Source of the DNA: Toxoplasma gondii ME49
Lineage: Eukaryota > Apicomplexa > Conoidasida > Eucoccidiorida > Sarcocystidae
Assembly (NCBI RefSeq): GCF_000006565.2
Contig: NC_031469.1
Span: 2,252,583-2,316,582, forward strand
Direction: 5' to 3'
Length of the DNA: 64,000 bases
Below are positions 26,201-37,445 of this stretch, one piece after another (within the stretch, counting starts at the first letter, position 1; every line of letters begins with the position of its first letter). The notes beneath the pieces are model-generated. The model saw only the letters and a program-made list of their open reading frames with translations, did not search any database and had not been told where the DNA came from. A program made the translations under genes and the position numbers.

Positions 26201-29131
26201 TGGTGGGCATGGACGAGCAGGTGATCCGGGCATCCTTCTTTGTCAACGTGTAGTTGCTTCGCGGTGTCGCTACTTCTGTTCAGCGGGCAGAGGAAAGAGG
26301 GGATGTGCGCGTTTTATTCGTGTTTCGCAGCTACCACGACCACCGCAGCATGCAGAGCCGGCAGGTGGTGGGGCTACACCCGCTGTTGTATTTTTTTGCC
26401 CTGAATCAGAGACACTGTGTGTGCTCTAGGAACTAGGATGTTGTTCGCGGGTTGCAGGGATGCGACTGCATTTGTTCCGGAATTCGCGAGATGCTGAATA
26501 TAGCGGAGCCCACGCGTCGGACGGGTATACCAGACTGGTGGGCATGGACGAGCAGGCGACCCGGGCATCCTTTCTTGTCAACGTGTAGTTGCTTCGCGGT
26601 GTCGCTACTTCTGTTCAGCGGGCAGAGGTAAGAGGGGATGTGCACGTTTTATTCGTGTTTCGCAGCTACCACGACCACCGCAGCATGCAGAGGCGGCTGG
26701 TGGTGGGGCTACACCCGGTGTTGTATTTTTTTGCCCTGAATCAGAGACACTGTGTCTGCTCTAGGAACTAGGATGTTGTTCGCGGGTTGCAGGGATGCGA
26801 CTGCATTTGTTCCGGAATATGGGACATGCTGAGTGTGGCGGAGCCCGCGCTTCGGACGGGTGTAACAGACTGGTGGGGATACAGAAACGGGTGAGGGAGG
26901 CGTCATTGTGCTTCATCGCGTAGTCGTTTCTTGGTGTCGCTGCTTCTGTTCAGCAGGCAGATGTAAGAGAGGGTGTGCGCGTTTTATTCGTGTTTCACCG
27001 CGACCGCGACCACCGCAGCATGCAGAGGCGGCAGGTGTGGGGCTACACCCGCTGTTGTGTTTGTTGCCCTGAATCAGAGACACTGTGTCTGCTCTAGGAA
27101 CTGGGATGTTGTTCGCGGGTTGCAGGGATGCGCGTGCATTTGTTCCGGAATATGGGACATGCTGAGTGTGGCGGAGCCCGCGCTTCGGGCGGGTGTAACA
27201 GACTGGTGGGGATACCGGAACGGGTGAACAAACGGGTGAGGCAGGCTTCATTGTGCTTCATCCCCCAGTCCTCTCGCGGTGCCGCTGCTCCTGTTCAGCG
27301 GGCAGAGGTAAGAGGGGATGTGCGCGTTTTATTCGTGTTTCACTGCGACCACGACCACCGCAGCATGCAGAGGCGGCAGGTGGTGGGGCTACACCCGCTG
27401 TTGTGTTTTTTCCCTGAATCGGAGAAACTGTGTCTGCTCTAGGAACTGGGATGTTGTTCGCGGGTTGCAGGGATGCGGCTGCATTTGTTCCGGAATTCGC
27501 GAGATGCTGAGTGTGGCGGAACCCACGCTTGGGACAAGTGTAACTGGCTGGTGGGGATACAGGAGCGGGTGGGGCAGGCTTCATTGTGCTTCGTCGCCTA
27601 GTCGTTTCTTGATGTGGCTGCTTCTGTTCAGCAGGAAGAGGTAAGAGAGGGTGTGCGCGTTTTATTCGTGTTTCACCGCGACCACGACCACCGCAGCATG
27701 CAGAGCCGGCAGGTGGTGGGGCTACACCCGCTGTTGTGTTATTTGCCCTGGATCAGAGACACTGCGTGTGCTCTAGGAACTGGGATCTTGTTCTCGGGTT
27801 GCAGGGATCCGACTGCATTTGTTCCGGAATATGCGGCATGCTGAGTGTGGCGGAGCCCACGCTTCAGGAGGGTATAACAGACTGGTGGGGATACCGGAAC
27901 GGGTGAACAAACGGGTGAGGCAGGCTTCATTGTGCTTCATCCCCCAGTCCTCTGGCGGTGCCGCTGCTCCTGTTCAGCGGGCAGAGGTAAGAGGGGATGT
28001 GCGCGTTTTATTCATGTTTCACTGCGACCACGACCACCGCAGCATGCAGAGGCGGCAGGTGGTGGGGCTACACCCGCTGTTGTGTTTTTTCCCTGAATCG
28101 GAGAAACTGTGTCTGCTCTAGGAACTGGGATATTGTTCGCCGGTTGCAGGGATCCGACTGCATTTGTTCCGGAATATGCGGCATGCTGAGTGTGGCGGCG
28201 CCCACGCTTCAGGAGGCTATAACAGACTGGTGGGGATACAGGAACGGGTGAGGCAGGCTTCAATGTGCTTCATCGCGTAGTCGTTTCTTGGTGTCGCCGC
28301 TTCTGTTCAGCAGGCAGATGTAAGAGAGGGTGTGCGCGTTTTATTCGTGTTTCACCGCGACCGCGACCACCGCAGCATGCAGAGGCGGCAGGTGTGAGGC
28401 TACACACGCGGTTGTATTTTTTGCCCTGAATCAGAGACACTGTGTCTGCTCTAGGAACTGGGATGTTGTTCGCGTGTTGCAGGGATGCGACTGCATTTGT
28501 TCCGGAATATGCGACATGCTGAGTGTGGCGGAGCCCGCGCTTCGGACGGGTATACCAGACTGGTGGGGATACAGAAACGGGTGAGGGAGGCGTCATTGTG
28601 ATTCATCGCGTAGTCGTTTCTTGGTGTCGCTGCTTCTGTTCAGCAGGCAGATGTAAGAGAGGGTGTGCGCGTTTTATTCGTGTTTCACCGCGACCGCGAC
28701 CACCGCAGCATGCACAGGCGGCAGGTGTGGGGCTACACACGCTGTTGTGTTTGTTGCCCTGAATCAGAGACACTGTGTCTGCTCTAGGAACTGGGATATT
28801 GTTCGCGGGTTGCAGGGATGCGACTGCATTTGATCCGGAATACGCGAGATGCTGAGTGTGGCGGAGCCCGCGCTTCGGACGGGTGTAACAGACTGGTGGG
28901 CAGGGACGAGCGGGCGACCCGGGCATCCTTTTTCGTCAACGCGTAGTTGTTTCGCGGTGTTGCTGCAACTGCGCAGACGCCGGAGGAGGTAAGAGGGGAT
29001 GTGCGCGTTTTGTTCGTGTTTCGCCGCGACCACGACCACCGCAGCATGCACAGGCGGCCAGTGGTGGGGCTACACCCGGTTGTGTGTTTTTTGCCCCTGA
29101 TCACAGACACTGTGTCTGCTCTAGGAACTAG
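17200..29131. repeat. Satellite type II array, about 330-363-bp monomers
   Basis: About 35 monomers, recognisable by GAGGTAAGAGGGGATGTGCG, CGACCACGACCACCGCAGC, CCCTGAATCAGAGACACTG and GCTCTAGGAACTAGGATG. Two main forms differ in the middle: one carries GACGAGCAGGCGACCCGGGC, the other ACAGAAACGGGTGAGGGAGG. Isolated type I monomers are embedded at about 18440-18700 and 25150-25420. Long-range copies exist: 22699-23211 recurs at 23712 and again near 27739, and 24404-24691 recurs at 28764. Within the last 100 bp before the gap, small indels relative to the parallel copy near 24700 suggest lower sequence quality at the contig end. Confidence 0.93.
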
Positions 29132-29151
29132 NNNNNNNNNNNNNNNNNNNN
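29132..29151. other. Assembly gap (20 N)
   Basis: Exactly 20 N bases join type II satellite on the left to the 2.24-kb repeat unit on the right. The fixed round length, identical to the other two gaps in this window, suggests a placeholder of unknown true size. The join should not be treated as a proven physical junction. Confidence 0.99.
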
Positions 29152-30671
29152 GCTTATAGCGCGCCTCCACCAGGATTAAATTCAGGGTGCAAGCACTCCA
29201 TCGCAGGCCGTGATCATGCTGGCCCGAGCACAATAATAAAAAGTGGATAAGTGGCATGTGAAGTGAATTGATGGTTCCCAGCACACATTTTTCAGGAATT
29301 ATGGATACAGTGCAGTTTCCAGACGGTAATATGAAGTTTTCTCCCTGGCTGAGGAGCAAGCTGACTCTGATTGCTCTAATGTGTCTACGTTTTCGGTGTG
29401 CAATTTGTCATAGCAAGTTGCAACACACTATCTCTGTGTGCCGTGAGCAACACTGGTCAGCCCCTGCAGCCCTCAGCGACGACAGTGGCAGACATATTCT
29501 GTCGCGATTCCCCGTGGTAAACACAGTCAACGAATCGCGGAAGGAAACATCAGATGTATGCACATGCGTCCCTGATAGACCCAAAAAGGTGCTACATCAT
29601 CATCCGGAAGAAGGTGGTGACGACAGTTGACGTAACAATGGCAGGTGACAGCAGCGAGCCCAAAAGAGGACGCACATTTCGCTCTCCACCAGAGAATTGC
29701 GACTCGCCAAGACCCACCCTTATCCGCCAAGAGGATAGAGCTGCACAAATTGACAACCGGGAAAAGGCGGATACATAAGTCGTATGACAGTCCAGGTGTC
29801 CTACCTAATAGGGGTGATCGGTTGAACCTGAGTCAGTGTTGTGGTCCTGTCTCATTGCAGCACCATCTGGGGATATCCATACAGCTGTCTTTGGGACCTG
29901 ATTTTCTGCATCATGTTCACAGTCTGACGTTCCACGTTACAGACGGTGCCCAGCACGTTGGTAACCCCCTAGCCACGTGGCTGTCGCACGTCGCCGCACA
30001 CAAGTCTACCAAATGTAGCGGATGATTATTGCATGATGAGGTAACCAGACTGTGCTGGAAGCAGATGGAGGGTGTCTTCTGAGGGCCGACGACAACCCGT
30101 GTAAACAGTGAAGTTTCATCCGATTTGGCTATCGAGAGAGAAATCACAAAATGCAGTGGGGTTGTGGAGATCTCCCAGTTGTGTCCCTCGTTCACAGCGT
30201 TGTAGTAAGAGCCTGGGCCAATTCAAGGCAAAGCCTGCCACTGCAAATCAGGAGGAAAGTAGTCGTTTAGGACTGCAGTCAGAGCTGCCTATAGATGTGA
30301 AAATCGTTTTCTTGTTATCTGAGTTTGGCACCTGTGGCAGCGCCCCGAAAGCGTAGTCATAGCAACACGATTGTTGTCATATGTGGGTCCATCGTGTCCA
30401 CGGTTGCCAGCCAATGGTTTGTTCCGCATTACGGCACCAGTAGTCCGCTTCACGGCCGTAATGCGAATGGAGAAAATACCGGTACAACATGAGACTAGAT
30501 TCTTGGCGGCTCCACTGGGGAGCCCCACGGTCGCCACGTGAGAGGAAACGCTTGTGCATTTGAGGTTCATAACATATTTAGATTGAAAGTTTTCCTCTTG
30601 GTTCGAGACACATGGAACACACACGAGCACTCGGGATTTTGAGCAAAGCGGTGACAAACGGAGCGGTAGTT
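29152..30671. repeat. 2.24-kb repeat unit, copy A (left end missing at gap)
   Basis: Matches 44366-45884 of the complete copy at 43647-45884 almost base for base. The left 719 bp of the unit are absent because the copy abuts the gap. Copy A is followed directly by copy B with a 2,239-bp period (the motif GCTTATAGCGCGCC lies at 29152 and 31391), so A and B are a true tandem pair. Differences between copies are a handful of substitutions, for example near 29515 and 29712. The unit has no similarity to the satellite monomers on either side. Confidence 0.93.
29271..29630 (+). CDS. Putative secretory ORF in repeat copy A
   Basis: An ATG opens 119 codons. An internal Met, about 20 codons in, begins a typical signal-peptide layout: MKFSPWLRSK, a hydrophobic LTLIALMCL core, then a Cys-containing stretch, an acidic tail and an HHHPEEGGDDS end. 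I do not recognise a family. The identical frame is intact in copy B, but copy C at 44485 has a one-base deletion that stops it early. No flanking splice signals were certain. A second, shifted ATG frame (29554-29778, 74 codons, very hydrophilic) overlaps the end, so the true coding frame is unresolved. The hydrophobic core is seen directly; secretion is inference. Confidence 0.25.
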   Translation: MVPSTHFSGIMDTVQFPDGNMKFSPWLRSKLTLIALMCLRFRCAICHSKLQHTISVCREQHWSAPAALSDDSGRHILSRFPVVNTVNESRKETSDVCTCVPDRPKKVLHHHPEEGGDDS

Positions 30672-32560
30672 GATGGACTTACTTTGACACGATGTACTGT
30701 ACAAGTCGTTCACTGCAATTTTCACAACTGTCTTCAGCCTGTAAAGGCTACTTCACCAACTCCCTGTCGTTGCACCCATCTCAGATTCAGCTTCATTGTT
30801 CAGTAACGTCATCAAATAGTGAACCTCTCTAATCACACATGTAGACACCTCAATAGCTGTTTTAATTGGGGGAAAACCGTGAACCAGGTTACTCTAGATA
30901 GGTGTCTTCCTTTCAGTAAACTGTCTCTGGCAGACGGATGCCCGGGGATAGATGCAACAGCACCGCTCGAGGGAAATTTTCTGAAGCGGCATCTGTTACG
31001 TGTGTGGGTCGAATGCTTTTGATCCTGTCAACAGCACATCAGGAACCGATTTATCCTTAACCACCATAACTGAGAGATCTCGCCGACTAGAAGAAATTGT
31101 GCGGTAGAGGAGGAAGAACAGCTGGTTCTCAGGCACACCGTGTTCCGATTAGGCTACTTATCTGCAGCTTTTGTGGTTGTAGTTCGTTTGCGGCGATGAA
31201 CGTTCAGTTCGAAATGTTGAAACAAATCCACCGTTCCACGTCAGGTGCTGAGCCCGCACGAGGAAAGTACAAGATTTACTGTATCCCGTGATATAGCGTT
31301 GCTGCGAAACACGTATGGAGTAAATCGAAATGGACGAGGTGGTGTTGGCCCCGATCCCCATTCCTATGTGGCAGACCAGGCCACGAGACTGCTTATAGCG
31401 CGCCTCCACCAGGATTAAATTCAGGGTGCAAGCACTCCATCGCAGGCCGTGATCATGCTGGCCCGAGCACAATAATAAAAAGTGGATAAGTGGCATGTGA
31501 AGTGAATTGATGGTTCCCAGCACACATTTTTCAGGAATTATGGATACAGTGCAGTTTCCAGACGGTAATATGAAGTTTTCTCCCTGGCTGAGGAGCAAGC
31601 TGACTCTGATTGCTCTAATGTGTCTACGTTTTCGGTGTGCAATTTGTCATAGCAAGTTGCAACACACTATCTCTGTGTGCCGTGAGCAACACTGGTCAGC
31701 CCCTGCAGCCCTCAGCGACGACAGTGGCAGACATATTCTGTCGCAATTCCCCGTGGTAAACACAGTCAACGAATCGCGGAAGGAAACATCAGATGTATGC
31801 ACATGCGTCCCTGATAGACCCAAAAAGGTGCTACATCATCATCCGGAAGAAGGTGGTGACGACAGTTGACGTAACAATGGCAGGTGACAGCAGCGAGCCC
31901 AAAAGAGGACGCACATTTCGCTCTCCACCAGAGAATTGCGACTCGCCAAGACCTACCCTTATCCGCCAAGAGGATAGAGCTGCACAAATTGACAACCGGG
32001 AAAAGGCGGATACATAAGTCGTATGACAGTCCAGGTGTCCTACCTAATAGGGGTGATCGGTTGAACCTGAGTCAGTGTTGTGGTCCTGTCTCATTGCAGC
32101 ACCATCTGGGGATATCCATACAGCTGTCTTTGGGACCTGATTTTCTGCATCATGTTCACAGTCTGACGTTCCACGTTACAGACGGTGCCCAGCACGTTGG
32201 TAACCCCCTAGCCACGTGGCTGTCGCACGTCGCCGCACACAAGTCTACCAAATGTAGCGGATGATTATTGCATGATGAGGTAACCAGACTGTGCTGGAAG
32301 CAGATGGAGGGTGTCTTCTGAGGGCCGACGACAACCCGTGTAAACAGTGAAGTTTCATCCGATTTGGCTATCGAGAGAGAATCACAAAATGCAGTGGGGT
32401 TGTGGAGATCTCCCAGTTGTGTCCCTCGTTCACAGCGTTGTAGTAAGAGCCTGGGCCAATTCAAGGCAAAGCCTGCCACTGCAAATCAAGGAAGAAAGTA
32501 GTCGTTTAGGACTGCAGTCAGAGCTGCCTATAGATGTGAAAATCGTTTCCTGTTATCTGA
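30672..32560. repeat. 2.24-kb repeat unit, copy B (right end missing at gap)
   Basis: Begins with the boundary motif GATGGACTTACTTTGACA, the same 18-bp motif that bounds the single copy at 43647. It runs for 1,889 bp until the second gap. In the last 180 bp it differs from copies A and C by single-base gains and losses (for example one fewer A near 32381 and altered bases near 32490 and 32550), which looks like poor sequence near a contig end rather than real divergence. Confidence 0.92.
31510..31869 (+). CDS. Putative secretory ORF in repeat copy B
   Basis: This is the copy B counterpart of the frame at 29271-29630. It has 119 codons and is intact, differing from copy A by one Arg-to-Gln change in the LSRFPVV segment. 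It has the same internal MKFSPWLRSK signal-like start and acidic tail. The product is unknown. Conservation between near-identical repeat copies is not evidence of selection, so confidence stays low. Confidence 0.22.
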   Translation: MVPSTHFSGIMDTVQFPDGNMKFSPWLRSKLTLIALMCLRFRCAICHSKLQHTISVCREQHWSAPAALSDDSGRHILSQFPVVNTVNESRKETSDVCTCVPDRPKKVLHHHPEEGGDDS

Positions 32561-32580
32561 NNNNNNNNNNNNNNNNNNNN
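32561..32580. other. Assembly gap (20 N)
   Basis: Twenty N bases join repeat copy B to type II satellite. The first 200 bp to the right resemble the satellite near 26180-26400, with two single-base losses. This fits low quality at a contig start. Confidence 0.99.
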
Positions 32581-35500
32581 CGCCTCGGAGGGTGTAACAG
32601 ACTGGTGGGCATGGACGAGCAGGTGATCCGGGCATCCTTCTTTGTCACGTGTAGTTGCTTCGCGGTGTCGCTACTTCTGTTCAGCGGGCAGAGGAAAGAG
32701 GGGATGTGCGCGTTTTATTCGTGTTTCGCAGCTACCACGACCACCGCAGCATGCAGAGCCGGCAGGTGGTGGGGCTACACCCGCTGTTGTGTTATTTGCC
32801 CTGGATCAGAGACACTGCGTGTGCTCTAGGAACTGGGATCTTGTTCGCGGGTTGCAGGGATGCGGCTGCATTTGTTCCGGAATTCGCGAGATGCTGAATG
32901 TAGCGGAGCCCACGCGTCGGACGGGTATACCAGACTGGTGGGCATGGACGAGCAGGCGACCCGGGCATCCTTTTTTGTCAACGTGTAGTTGCTTCGCGGT
33001 GTCGCTACTTCTGTTCAGCGGGCAGAGGAAAGAGGGGATGTGCACGTTTTATTCGTGTTTCGCAGCTACCACGACCACCGCAGCATGCAGAGGCGGCAGG
33101 TGGTGGGGCTACACACGCTGTTGTATTTTTTTGCCCTGAATCAGAGACACTGTGTGTGCTCTAGGAACTAGGATGTTGTTCGCGGGTTGCAGGGATGCGA
33201 GTGCATTTGTTCCGGAATATGCGGCATGCTGAGTGTGGCGGAGCCCACGCTTCAGGAGGGTATAACAGACTGGTGGGGATACCGGAACGGGTGAACAAAC
33301 GGGTGAGGCAGGCTTCATTGTGCTTCATCCCCCAGTCCTCTCGCGGTGTCGCTGCTCCTGTTCAGCGGGCAGAGGTAAGAGGGGATGTGCGCGTTTTATT
33401 CGTGTTTCACCGCGACCACGACCACCGCCGCATGCAGAGGCGGCAGGTGGTGGGGCTACACACGCTGTTGTGTTTGTTGTCCTGAATCAGAGACACTGTG
33501 TCTGCTCTAGGAACTGGGATGTTGTTCGCGGGTTGCAGGGATGCGACTGCATTTGTTCCGGAATTCGCGAGATGCTGAGTGTGGCGGAGCCCACGCTTGG
33601 GACGGGTATACCAGACTCGTGGGGATAGAGGAACGGGTGAGGCAGGCGTCATTCTGCTTCATCGCCCAGTTCTTCTGCGGTGTCGCTGCATCTGTTCAGC
33701 GGGCAGATGTAAGAGAGGGTGTGCGCGTTTTATTCGTGTTTCACCGCGACCACGACCACCGCAGCATACAGAGGCGGCAGGTGTGAGGCTACACACGCGG
33801 TTGTAGTTTTTGCCCTGAATCACAGACACTGTGTGTGCTCTAGGAACTGGGATGTTGTTCGCGGGTCGCAGGGATGCGACTGCATTTGTTCCGGAATATG
33901 CGACATGCTGAGTGTGGCGGCGCCCACGCTTGGGACAAGTGTAACAGACTGGCGGGGATACAGAAACGGGTGAGGGAGGCGTCATTGTGCTTCATCGCGT
34001 AGTCGTTTCTTGGTGTCGCTGCTTCTGTTCAGCAGGCAGATGTAAGAGAGGGTGTGCGCGTTTTATTCGTGTTTCACCGCGACCGCGACCACCGCAGCAC
34101 GCAGAGGCGGCAGGTGTGGGGCTACACACGCTGTTGTGTTTGTTGCCCTGAATCAGAGACACTGTGTCTGCTCTAGGAACTAGGATGTTGTTCGCGGGTT
34201 GCAGGGATGCGACTGCATTTGTCCCGGAATACCCTACATGCTGAGTGTGGCGGAACCCACGCTTGGGACAAGTGTAACAGACTGGCGGGGATACAGGAGC
34301 GGGTGAGGGAGGCTTCATTGTGCTTCATCGCGTAGTCGTTTCTTGGTGTCGCTGCTTCTGTTCAGCAGGCAGATGTAAGAGAGGGTGTGCGCGTTTTATT
34401 CGTGTTTCACCGCGACCGCGACCACCGCAGCATGCAGAGGCGGCAGGTGTGGGGCTACACACGCTGTTGTGTTTGTTGCCCTGAATCAGAGACACTGTGT
34501 CTGCTCTAGGAACTAGGATATTGTTCGCGGGTTGCAGGGATGCGACTGCATTTGTTCCGGAATACGCGAGATGCTGAGTGTGGCGGAGCCCGCGCTTCGG
34601 ACGGGTGTAACAGACTGGTGGGCAGGGACGAGCAGGCGACCCGGGCATCCTTTTTCGTCAACGCGTAGTTGTTTCGCGGTGTTGCTGCAACTGCGCAGAC
34701 GCCGGAGGAGGTAAGAGGGGATGTGCGCGTTTTATTCGTGTTTCACCGCGACCACGACCACCACCACCGCAGCACGCAGAGGCGGCAGGTGGTGGGGCTA
34801 CACACGCTGTTGTGTTTGTTGCCCTGAATCAGAGACACTGTGTCTGCTCTAGGAACTAGGATGTTGTTCGCGGGTTGCAGGGATGCGACTGCATTTGTCC
34901 CGGAATACCCTACATGCTGAGTGTGGCGGAACCCACGCTTGGGACAAGTGTAACAGACTGGCGGGGATACAGAAACGGGTGAGGGAGGCGTCATTGTGCT
35001 TCATCGCCTAGTCGTTTCTTGGCGTTGTTGCTCCTGTTCAGCAGGCAGATGTACGAGAGGGTGTGCGCGTTTTATTCGTGTTTCACCGCGACCACGACCA
35101 CCGCAGCATGCAGAGGCGGCAGGTGGTGGGGCTACACCCGGTGTTGTGTTTTTTGCCCTGAATCACAGACACTGTGTCTGCTCTAGGAACTAGGATGTTG
35201 TTCGCGGGTTGCAGGGATGCGAGTGCATTTGTTCCGGAATATGGGAAATGCTGAGTGTGGCGGAGCCCGCGCTTCGGACGGGTGTAACAGACTGGTGGGG
35301 ATACAGAAACGGGTGAGGGAGGCGTCATTGTGCTTCATCCCCCAGTCCTTCCGCGGCGTCGCTGCATCTGTTCAGCGGGCAGAGGTAAGAGGGGATGTGC
35401 GCGTTTTATTCGTGTTTCACCGCGACCACGACCACCGCAGCATGCAGAGGCGGCAGGTGGTGGGGCTACACACGCTGTTGTGTTCTTGCTCTGAATCAGA

Positions 35501-36525
35501 GACGCTGTGGCTGCTCTAGGAACTAGGATGTTGTTCGCGTGTTGCAGGGATCCGACTGCATTTGTTCCGGAATATGCGACATGCTGAGTGTGGCGGAGCC
35601 CGCGCTTCGGACGGGTGTAACAGACTGGTGGGCAGGGACGAGCAGGCGACCCGGGCATCCTTTTTTGTCAACGCGTAGTTGTTCCGCGGTGTTGCTGCAA
35701 CTGCGCAGACGCCGGAGGAGGTAAGAGGGGATGTGAGCGTTTTATTCCTGTTTCACTGCGACCACGACCACCGCAGCATGCAGAGGCGGCAGGTGGTGGG
35801 GCTACACCCGCTGTTGTGTTTTTGCCCTGAATCAGAGGTGTGTGCTCTAGGAACTGGGCTGTTGTTCGCCGGTTGCAGGGATCCGACTGCATTTGTCCCG
35901 GAATATGCGACATGCTGAGTGTGGCGGAGCCCGCGCTTCGGACGGGTGTAACAGACTGGTGGGCAGGGACGAGCGGGCGACCCGGGCATCCTTTTTCGTC
36001 AACGCGTAGTTGTTTCGCGGTGTTGCTGCAACTGCGCAGACGCCGGAGGAGGTAAGAGGGGATGTGCGTGTTTTATTCGTGTTTCACCGCGACCACGACC
36101 ATCGCAGCATGCACAGGCGGCAGGTGTGGGGCTACACCCGGTGTTGTGTTTTCTGCCCTGAATAAGAGACACTGTGTCTGCTCTAGGAACTGGGATGTTG
36201 TTCGCGCGTTGCAGAGATCCGACTGCATTTGTTCCGGAATATGCGGCATGCTGAGTGTGGCGGAGCCCACGCTTCGGACGGGTGTAACGGACTGGTGGGG
36301 ATACAGGAGCGGGTGAGGCAGGCTTCGTTGTGCTTCATCGCCTAGTCGTTTCTTGATGTGGCTGCTTCTGTTCAGCAGGAAGAGGTAAGAGAGGGTGTGC
36401 GCGTTTTATTCGTGTTTCACCGCGACCACGACCACCGCAGCATGCAGAAGCGGCATGTGGTGGGGCTACACACGCTGTTGTGTTTTTGCCTTGAATCAGA
36501 GACACTGCGTCTGCTCTAGGATCTG
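32581..36525. repeat. Satellite type II array, right arm
   Basis: About 12 type II monomers. The order of variants at 32581-33300 parallels that at 26179-26906, so the two stretches share an ancestral multi-monomer block, yet they differ at enough sites (for example TATTTGCCCTGGATC versus TTTTGCCCTGAATC) that they are not the same locus assembled twice. The sub-form ending in GACGCCGGAGGAGGTAAGAG becomes frequent. Several units have lost the GCATGCA motif by single changes (near 33764, 34099 and 34772). Confidence 0.92.
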
Positions 36526-37223
36526 GGATGTTGTTCGGGGGTTGCAGGGATGCGACTGCATTTGTTCCGAAATATGCGTCATGTCGAGTGTGGCGGCGCC
36601 GACGCTTCGGACGGGTGTAACAGACTCATGGGGATACAGGAAGGGGTGAAGGAACGGGTGAGGCAGGAATCGTTGACTTTCATCACCCAGTCCTTTCACG
36701 GTGTTGCTGCAATTGCGCAGACGCCGGAGGAGGTAAGAGGGGATGTGCGCGTTTTATTCGTGTTTCACCGCGACCACAACCACCGCAGCATGCAGAGGCG
36801 GCAGGTGGTGGGGCTACACCCGCTGTTGTGTTTTTTGCCCTGACTCACAAACACTGTGTCTGCTCTAGGAACTAGGATGTTGTTCGGGGGTTGCAGGGAT
36901 GCGACTGCATTTGTTCCGAAATATGCGTCATGTCGAGTGTGGCGGCGCCGACGCTTCGGACGGGTGTAACAGACTCATGGGGATACAGGAAGGGGTGAAG
37001 GAACGGGTGAGGCAGGAATCGTTGACTTTCATCACCCAGTCCTTTCACGGTGTTGCTGCAATTGCGCAGACGCCGGAGGAGGTAAGAGGGGATGTGCGCG
37101 TTTTATTCGTGTTTCACCGCGACCACAACCACCGCAGCATGCAGAGGCGGCAGGTGGTGGGGCTACACCCGCTGTTGTGTTTTTTGCCCTGACTCACAAA
37201 CACTGTGTCTGCTCTAGGAACTA
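36526..37223. repeat. Perfect tandem duplication of a 349-bp monomer
   Basis: Two consecutive 349-bp monomers, 36526-36874 and 36875-37223, are identical as far as I can read them. They share private variants found nowhere else in the array: TTCCGAAATATGCGTCATGT, CTCATGGGGATACAGGAAGG and CTGACTCACAAACACTG. This is a very recent duplication at the right end of the array. Confidence 0.92.
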
Positions 37224-37445
37224 GGATGTTGTTCGGGGGTTGCAGGGATGCGACTGCATTTGTTCCGGAATATGCGACGTGCTGCGTGTGGCGGCGGCGC
37301 ACGTTTCGGCAGGGTATATCAGTCTGGTGGGTATGGAGGAACGGGTCAGACGTGCTTCGCTGTATGTCAGTGCCTAGTGTTTTTGCCGGGCTGTTGCTTT
37401 TGTACAGACGGCGGAGGTAAGAGAGGACAAGCGGGCGCGTTTTAA
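37224..37445. repeat. Degenerate right-edge satellite monomer
   Basis: The last monomer begins like its neighbours (GTTGTTCGGGGGTTGCAGGG), but from about 37270 it diverges and fades out after GGAGGTAAGAGAGGACAAG. It carries CGCTGTATGTCA, the variant also present in the degenerate left-edge monomer near 5730, instead of the interior CGTTGTGTTTCA. Confidence 0.8.

Noticed and set aside
28784..29359. 191-codon minus-strand frame across the first gap
   Set aside because: It reads through 20 N bases and joins satellite to an unrelated unit; it is an artefact of the gap length.
30596..30612. GGTTCGAGAC resembling a tRNA T-arm
   Set aside because: No A-box, cloverleaf or acceptor stem is present upstream; the same sequence recurs only because the unit is duplicated.
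5800..37420. Dozens of recurring 60-160-codon open frames in the satellite array
   Set aside because: They recur because the monomer length is often a multiple of three; each unit contains stops, both strands are open, and several begin with non-ATG codons. They were treated as repeat, not genes.
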